Part shown: positions 47,448 through 52,533 of the stretch, piece by piece | How positions within the stretch are numbered: position 1 is the stretch's first letter | How the letters are laid out: the number at the start of each line of letters is the position of its first letter | Source: an uncultured Prevotellaceae bacterium | GTDB lineage: Bacteria; Bacteroidota; Bacteroidia; Bacteroidales; Bacteroidaceae | Direction: 5' to 3' | Assembly: GCA_902783165.1 (NCBI GenBank) | Contig: CACZPU010000024.1 | Location: 1 to 52,533 of the forward strand | DNA length: 52,533 nucleotides | Notes under the pieces: model-generated | What the model was told of the DNA's origin: nothing | The model's input: the letters and a program-made list of their open reading frames with translations, nothing else | Database searches by the model: none | Position numbers and translations under genes: made by a program

Positions 47448-48407
47448 TTAACCAACCGCCCCGTTCGCTTCATCTTTTTCTTGTTGTTCTCTGCGGTGCT
47501 TTTCTTCATTGATAAGTTGGAAGTCTTTTTGACGAAGCACGAAAGATTCTGTCAGGTAGTTTTTACGAACCACTTTATTTGCCGCCAATTCCTCAGGAGT
47601 TCCATGGAATAGAATACGACCTTCGAACAGCAGGTATGCCCGGTCGGTGATGCATAGTGTGTCTTCCACATTGTGGTCGGTAATAAGAATACCAATATTG
47701 CGGTCTTTCAGTTTCCATACAATAAACTGTATATCCTCCACAGCTATAGGGTCAACGCCAGCAAAGGGTTCATCGAGCATGATGAACTTCGGTTCGATGG
47801 CCAAGCAGCGGGCAATCTCTGTTCTACGACGCTCACCGCCGGACAACTGGTCGCCTTTGTTCTTACGCACCTTCTGCAGGCGGAACTCGTCGATAAGGCT
47901 CTCCAGTTTCTCCTCTTGATACTCCTTTGGTTTGCCTGTCATCTCAAGCACAGCCTTGATATTATCCTCCACACTCAGCTTGCGGAACACGCTGGCCTCC
48001 TGCGGCAGATAGCCGATGCCAGCGCGTGCACGTTTGTACACAGGGTAATCGGTTATCTCATGGTCGTTAATATAGATATGTCCGGCATTCGGAATAATCA
48101 ATCCCGTAGTCATATAGAACGAGGTGGTCTTACCGGCACCGTTTGGTCCGAGCAATCCAACAATCTCACCTTGTCTCACATTGATATTCACATCGTTCAC
48201 CACAGTACGCTTGCCGTAGCGTTTCACCAAGCCCTCAGCACGCAGTATGGCGTGTTCGTTTGCCGGTGACTCCTCATTTGCAGCCTGTTTTTCACCCTCC
48301 GCAATTTCAGCATCATCTGCATTTGGCATGTCTTGCATATCATCCTTACGAAAGGTGCCCTCAGCCTCATTCACTTCCTGCTCATTGAGCAATTGTTCGT
48401 CTGTCAT
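47448..48407 (-). CDS. lptB: LPS export ABC transporter ATP-binding protein
   Basis: A 319-residue ATPase that powers LPS extraction from the inner membrane. Walker A is GLLGPNGAGKTT, signature LSGGERRRTEIARCLA, Walker B FIMLDEPFAGVDPIAVEDIQ. The family length is about 240 residues; here an acidic N-terminal extension of about 53 residues (EQEVNEAEGTFRKDD...) and a charged C-terminal tail of about 25 are added. Its promoter is complete. Confidence 0.94.
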   Translation of the reverse strand: MTDEQLLNEQEVNEAEGTFRKDDMQDMPNADDAEIAEGEKQAANEESPANEHAILRAEGLVKRYGKRTVVNDVNINVRQGEIVGLLGPNGAGKTTSFYMTTGLIIPNAGHIYINDHEITDYPVYKRARAGIGYLPQEASVFRKLSVEDNIKAVLEMTGKPKEYQEEKLESLIDEFRLQKVRKNKGDQLSGGERRRTEIARCLAIEPKFIMLDEPFAGVDPIAVEDIQFIVWKLKDRNIGILITDHNVEDTLCITDRAYLLFEGRILFHGTPEELAANKVVRKNYLTESFVLRQKDFQLINEEKHRREQQEKDEANGAVG

Positions 48408-48433
48408 TCTTTTGCATTTCTTGATTCAACGGG

Positions 48434-48465
48434 CAAAATTACGAAATAAAGGGGGAAAAGCCAAA
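48434..48465 (-). promoter_or_regulatory. promoter of lptB
   Basis: TTTG (48465-48462), 20 bp, TAATTTTG (48441-48434) on the minus strand: an exact match. It marks how far resident chromosomal DNA reaches before the inserted segment. Confidence 0.7.
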
Positions 48466-48563
48466 TTTATTTGCGCTTTTCCGATTGAAAGCCACTTCGG
48501 CCATGCCAAAATCAAAGGAAAACATGTAAAAAGGCGATTCACCTTAGCCATCTTTCGCCTCTT

Positions 48564-48662
48564 GTGGAAAACAAAAAGAAGAAAAATCCGATTGTCGGTC
48601 GTAGTTCCACTGAAGGAGACACTCCTGTCGGTGCACAAAACCGTGATGTTGATGCTTTCTGA
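48564..48662 (+). pseudogene. frameshifted upstream piece of the polyvalent protein
   Basis: In the frame of GTG 48564 the DNA encodes VENKKKKNPIVGRSSTEGD, then TPVGAQNRDVDAF and TGA at 48660. The sense continues in the +1 frame as SEAREAYLRNYGKDW. Removing one T of 48656-48658 joins both. This suggests a single-base insertion in what was one longer gene. Confidence 0.5.
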
Positions 48663-51600
48663 GGCGAGAGAAGCCTATCTTCGGAACTATGGCAAGGACT
48701 GGCAAGGACTTGGTCGCATAACAGGTGTGGACAAGGATACCTTCGACAAGTGGTTGGACTCTTCCGACCGTAAGGTGAAGGCATTTGGGGAGCATTCCAT
48801 TGTGAAGAGCCATATGGTGGAGCGTGGAGAGACCGCATTTGACTCTGCGCTGAAGCAGCTTGATGAGCGTGAGATATCGATTGACAATCCCGATTTGCTA
48901 CAGGAGTATGGTTTGAGGAATGTCACGCTGTCCAGATTGGGTGACCATGTAACGCTGACGCATTTTGTAGCTGCCGAGCGTGGTCAGGGTAACGGGACGA
49001 GATTCATGGAAGACCTGTCGCGGATGGCAGACGAGCGCGGATGGACTTTGGCACTCACCCCAGACACCAGTTTTGGTGCGAGTTCAGTGAGTAGGCTGAA
49101 GAAGTTCTACAAGCGTTTCGGCTTTAAGGACAACAAAGGCCGCAACACCGACTTCTACACCAGCGAGAGCATGATTCGCAGACCAAAGGACTGGCAACCA
49201 AACAGTCCTGAGCGTAGAGAGCAAACATTGCGTGATGCCGTTGTAGACCACCTTCGCGAGAAAGGTGTCAATGTGAGTGATGACTGGCAAGAAGGACAGC
49301 GGATATTGGATGAATATAACGGGAACGGCCAGGTGAAGAAGATGGGTACTACCACCAACAATCGTATGTCGGATGTTGCTATCCAGTTTGCAGACAAACA
49401 ACTGACAGATCAACAGTCTGTGATAGCCAGCGTTTATACTGGTGAGAAAGACAACCAGACAGCTACCTTCAAGCGTGAGGGTTCGGCGGTAAGAATGAAA
49501 TTCCAACAAGGAGAAGATACCAAAGCGGGTACAAAACATAGCCTGTTTGCCCATTACGGCACGACAAAAGGCGTAATAAGTGCTGATGACATATTGCGTA
49601 TCCCAGATGTTATCGAGAAAGGCAATAGGAAGCAGAAAGGTAAAAATGTAGAATACACCCTGAAAGATGGTAAAACTACATACACGGTATATGCCAAGGT
49701 AAAAGGCGGCATTGAGGTGTTCCAGGACTTCTATTCGAGCTGGAAGATAAAAAACAAAGAAACATCCACATCAAAGCCGTCTATCACACAAGGTGAAAAC
49801 ACGCAAAGCGCACAGTCCGATGATGCTAATGCTTCTTCGGGTGCAAAGGTACAACAAAATCCTGAAACCGGCAAGGATTCTGAGGATAAAATTGACTTCC
49901 ATAAGGTTACTGACACCAATACCCTTAATGAATTGGAGAAAGGACCAACGGTGAAACGCTACCGTGCCATGCAGCTGATAGACGGTAAACTTTATCCTCC
50001 TATGTCTGCAAAGGTGGACGGTGAGATGCGTGAGCCAACAGAAATAGGAGTATGGGAGCAGTCAGAAGAGCGGCCAGACCTGATCAAGAACGGCAAGTTT
50101 GTGCTTAACAAAGGGCAGAAGGGACAAGGAAGTGTGCCAGCTGCCTATAATCCCTATTTCCATACGTCAACGTCAGGACTCAACGACCAGTTTACCAGTG
50201 CCTACAAGCGGCCAGAGCTTGTGGTGGTTGAGGTAGAGATTCCAGAAAGTGAGCTAACCAGCGGATACAAGGCCGAAGGAGCCAAGGATGCCGTAGGTAA
50301 TGTGGACTGGCATAGCGGTGTGGTCAACGGCCAGCTGCCTGCTGACCGTCAGCGTCAGGTCACTTTGTCACGCTATAGCAAGGTGAACCGTATTGTACCA
50401 GACAGTGAGGTGGCCGACATGATAGCCAAGCAGCTGGAGGGTACAGATATTGAGATACCCTACAATGTAGTGACCACTGCCCAGCGTTCAGAGCTGGAGA
50501 AGCGTGGTGTAAAGATCAGTTCTACGCCTGCAGGCAAGGTTACTGAGGATATTAATGGTAATCCGATTAAACAGCCGAATTTCTTCAAGACGCGTGACGG
50601 ACATGCGTATGGCTACACTTACAAAGGGAAGATATACATTGACCCGCGGATTGCCACAAGTGAGACACCTGTCCATGAGTATAGTCACCTGTGGGCAGAG
50701 ATGAAACGGCAGACAAGTCCGGAGGAATGGGAAGACATCAAGCGCGTGATGCTGACCGACAAGATGGTGCAGCCTATCATCGAGAAGGTGAAGAGGGAAT
50801 ATCCCGAACTTACCAAGGAAGGGAAGGAGGATGATTTCATCGAAGAGATCATCACTCAGTTCTCAGGCAAGCGTGGCTCAGAGCGTCTGCGCGAGATTGC
50901 CAATGAGATAGCAGCTGAGAATGGTGGTGTGTTCGGCAAGGCTGAGGCTGTAACAGCCATGCAGCGTCTGAAGAACATCCTGAACCATTTCTGGGCAGGT
51001 GTGGCAAAGATGATGGGTTGGAAGTACAGGAATGCCAACCAGATTGCAGACCGCATCATGGCTGATATGCTGAACGGAGTGAACCCAAGGGAGAAGATGA
51101 GAGCTGCCCGTGACGAGAGGCGCGACATGCGGATGGACGAAAGGGACAGAAAGCAGAGTCAGTTGGATATCATCAACGAAAACAATCCTGCTGATGAGTC
51201 ATTGGGCGAGCATACTTGGATAAAGTCTGTGGATGACATCAAGAACTTTGATGAAGCCATGTCCGAGTATGGTGAGGACGAGAACCTTGCTCCTGACTAT
51301 ACGGCTGACATGGCACGAAAGGCTAAGGAAACAGGCGAGATAACCGTCTACAGCAGTAAGCCTATTGGTAACGGAATCTTCGTCACTCCATCGAAGATGG
51401 AAGCGAAGAACTATGCTGGCGAAGGTAGGGTTTACTCCAAGAGAGTCAGGACATCAGACGTGGCTTGGATAGACGGAATGCAAGGTCAGTATGCGAAGGT
51501 GGACGAAGCCAAGATGCAGAAGGTGGATGGTGATATTCACTCTGACAACTTCAAGAATTTCTTCGGTGATTGGGAGAAGGAACCTGAGAATGCTTCAAAG

Positions 51601-52260
51601 GTGGTTGATAAGAATGGCAAGCCATTGGTGGTACAACATGGTACAGGTGACGAGTTCTACACTTTCGATATTGGGCAGTTGGGTAAGGCATCCGGTAACA
51701 AGGGATGGTTTGGTGAAGGTTTCTATTTCACACCATGGGAAGACCAGGCAAGAGGATATGCAAAAGATGCGAGTAGGAAGTCTGGTAATCCCGAAAGATT
51801 AATGCCTGTATATCTGAATATAAGGAACCCACAGGTTGTTGACATTAGTGAAAGGGATAGTTTTGTGCCAGAAGAAGGTACAGACGGTGTAATTGTCACG
51901 ATAACACTTCCTAAAGGTAGTCCGTTCCGCAAGAAAGGTGTGAAATTTGACAAAGACCGATATATATACGAGATAAAGGCCAACAGTCCGAACCAAATAA
52001 AGAGTGCCACCGAGAATGTCGGCACTTATGACCCATCCAATCCGGATATCAGATTCCAGAAGATGAGAAAGGAGATTGATCATGTACAGGCTATATATGA
52101 CAACGGAACTGATGTTGAGTATACTAACAGTGAAGGTGAAAAGCGTAGCATGCGCATCCATACTCCAGCTTCCGAAGTGCAAGAAATGAAGCGAACAAAG
52201 TTCTTGTATTTCTGGTGTTCCATCACCACGTGGCGACTACTTCGTTTCCTCATAGTATAG
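48646..52260 (+). CDS. polyvalent protein fragment (GNAT, PBECR-like nuclease, zincin, ART-PolyVal)
   Basis: About 1204 residues from the first plausible ATG; the frame is open 133 codons further, but those codons run antisense through lptB and are not believed. Domains in order: GNAT acetyltransferase (about 80-185, acetyl-CoA motif RGQGNGTRFM); PBECR-like nuclease (about 230-370, KHSLFAHYGTTKG and GIEVFQDFYSSWK); a conserved but unnamed domain (about 435-600, KRYRAMQLIDGKLYPPM); a zinc-protease-like segment PVHEYSHLWAEM (about 675); a helical linker; and ART-PolyVal ADP-ribosyltransferase (about 960-1145, FFGDWEKEPENASKVVD, PLVVQHGT, GFYFT, GTYDPSNPDIRFQ). In phages and conjugative elements such proteins are injected with the DNA. 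No terminase, portal or conjugation gene is adjacent. Likely inactive or partial. Confidence 0.65.
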   Translation: MLMLSEAREAYLRNYGKDWQGLGRITGVDKDTFDKWLDSSDRKVKAFGEHSIVKSHMVERGETAFDSALKQLDEREISIDNPDLLQEYGLRNVTLSRLGDHVTLTHFVAAERGQGNGTRFMEDLSRMADERGWTLALTPDTSFGASSVSRLKKFYKRFGFKDNKGRNTDFYTSESMIRRPKDWQPNSPERREQTLRDAVVDHLREKGVNVSDDWQEGQRILDEYNGNGQVKKMGTTTNNRMSDVAIQFADKQLTDQQSVIASVYTGEKDNQTATFKREGSAVRMKFQQGEDTKAGTKHSLFAHYGTTKGVISADDILRIPDVIEKGNRKQKGKNVEYTLKDGKTTYTVYAKVKGGIEVFQDFYSSWKIKNKETSTSKPSITQGENTQSAQSDDANASSGAKVQQNPETGKDSEDKIDFHKVTDTNTLNELEKGPTVKRYRAMQLIDGKLYPPMSAKVDGEMREPTEIGVWEQSEERPDLIKNGKFVLNKGQKGQGSVPAAYNPYFHTSTSGLNDQFTSAYKRPELVVVEVEIPESELTSGYKAEGAKDAVGNVDWHSGVVNGQLPADRQRQVTLSRYSKVNRIVPDSEVADMIAKQLEGTDIEIPYNVVTTAQRSELEKRGVKISSTPAGKVTEDINGNPIKQPNFFKTRDGHAYGYTYKGKIYIDPRIATSETPVHEYSHLWAEMKRQTSPEEWEDIKRVMLTDKMVQPIIEKVKREYPELTKEGKEDDFIEEIITQFSGKRGSERLREIANEIAAENGGVFGKAEAVTAMQRLKNILNHFWAGVAKMMGWKYRNANQIADRIMADMLNGVNPREKMRAARDERRDMRMDERDRKQSQLDIINENNPADESLGEHTWIKSVDDIKNFDEAMSEYGEDENLAPDYTADMARKAKETGEITVYSSKPIGNGIFVTPSKMEAKNYAGEGRVYSKRVRTSDVAWIDGMQGQYAKVDEAKMQKVDGDIHSDNFKNFFGDWEKEPENASKVVDKNGKPLVVQHGTGDEFYTFDIGQLGKASGNKGWFGEGFYFTPWEDQARGYAKDASRKSGNPERLMPVYLNIRNPQVVDISERDSFVPEEGTDGVIVTITLPKGSPFRKKGVKFDKDRYIYEIKANSPNQIKSATENVGTYDPSNPDIRFQKMRKEIDHVQAIYDNGTDVEYTNSEGEKRSMRIHTPASEVQEMKRTKFLYFWCSITTWRLLRFLIV

Positions 52261-52324
52261 AAAATCAAAAGAACCCGCGCTAAGAACTTATCTTCTTGTA
52301 AACCAATGTTTTACTTAAAAATAC
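52261..52324. other. intergenic segment after the polyvalent fragment
   Basis: AT-rich bases with no visible gene. The last 20 codons of the preceding frame (KFLYFWCSITTWRLLRF) look unlike the rest of it. The reverse strand at 52080-52268 reads MRKRSSRHVVMEHQKYKNFV, a small basic peptide that may be the real content. Confidence 0.3.
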
Positions 52325-52372
52325 CCCACACTGGAACCCACACTGTATCCCGCACTGAAACCCATATCAGTG
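52325..52372. repeat. four 12-bp tandem repeats
   Basis: Units CCCACACTGGAA (52325), CCCACACTGTAT (52337), CCCGCACTGAAA (52349) and the diverged CCCATATCAGTG (52361) keep an exact 12-bp period. This lies upstream of a strong promoter at the edge of the element, a place where recombinase or regulator binding sites occur. Confidence 0.7.
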
Positions 52373-52467
52373 TTTACGTTTTAACCACAGAGAACGAGGG
52401 GGGCGCAAAGCATTATTTCATGTGCATATCACTTTGTCGGAGGATGATTGACATAATTTCTCCAAAA

Positions 52468-52499
52468 TTTGGAAATGACAGTTTTTTGTTGTATCTTTG
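52468..52499 (+). promoter_or_regulatory. promoter reading out of the window
   Basis: TTTG (52468-52471), 20 bp, TATCTTTG (52492-52499): an exact match. The gene it serves lies beyond 52533. Confidence 0.7.
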
Positions 52500-52533
52500 T
52501 AGTGGAATCTCAGAGATAGTCATCAAACCATAC

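Larger units (their letters stand above)
48540..52533. mobile_element. fragment of a phage or conjugative element
   Basis: Everything right of the lptB promoter encodes parts of a polyvalent protein of the kind carried by large phages and integrative conjugative elements, and ends with repeats and a promoter facing out of the window. The left boundary is only bracketed (between 48466 and 48564); no attachment repeats are visible because the right end lies outside. Confidence 0.55.

Noticed and set aside
48247..48645. N-terminal 133 codons of the polyvalent frame
   Set aside because: They run antisense through lptB and its promoter; no domain similarity; the true sense upstream of 48656 is in another frame.

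Overview
The window looks like chromosomal DNA from a Bacteroidales bacterium of the Prevotella type. Three things point there. First, many genes are preceded by the Bacteroidetes sigma-ABfr promoter (TTTG, 19-20 bp, TAnnTTTG), seen complete at 91-122, 14536-14567, 40155-40185, 40173-40203, 48434-48465 and 52468-52499. Second, the gene families are typical of the phylum: a DUF4290 protein, an OstA-like protein next to SurA-type isomerases, GH92, TlpA/DUF4369-type thioredoxins and a MurA with Asp in place of the fosfomycin Cys. Third, gene orders such as dxr-rseP and tig-clpP-clpX are usual in this group. The species call is inference.

Layout. 1-72 is a tRNA-Val(UAC) cut by the window edge. 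237-2001 is an aryl-CoA ligase plus ACT-domain operon, and 2142-3320 an OmpA-family porin. 3492-11644 is a long minus-strand operon running guaB, two SurA-like isomerases, an OstA-like protein, a tiny membrane protein and mutL. 12039-12800 is a secreted protein with an operator-like palindrome upstream. 12914-14567 is tryptophanase with a long leader that holds a candidate leader peptide and hairpin. 14677-16402 is umuDC, preceded by about 850 bp of repeat-bearing non-coding DNA. 17431-21938 is aroQ, an O-methyltransferase and a histidine-phosphatase/GH92 mannosidase fusion. 22117-24228 is a protein with two thioredoxin domains, and 24717-26024 is enolase.

26287-32113 is a housekeeping cluster (tsaB, DUF4290, murA, rimM, dxr, rseP). 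It is divergent from yicC-gmk-nadD (32263-34374). nadA, ackA and pta follow on the minus strand. 37763-41667 is a small surface-glycan decoration locus: a cytidylyltransferase, an asparagine-synthase-like enzyme and LicD on the minus strand, and a Wzx-type flippase on the plus strand, read from two overlapping divergent promoters. 41696-48407 carries recQ, clpX, clpP, tig and lptB.

From about 48540 to the right edge the DNA changes character. A long open frame encodes part of a phage or conjugative-element polyvalent protein (GNAT, PBECR-like nuclease, zincin-like HEYSH, ART-PolyVal). It carries a frameshift near its left end and a chimeric-looking right end, followed by 12-bp tandem repeats and a strong promoter leading out of the window.

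The candidates most worth following are the phosphatase-GH92 fusion, the tnaA leader, the glycan-decoration locus with its interlocked promoters, and the polyvalent-protein remnant.
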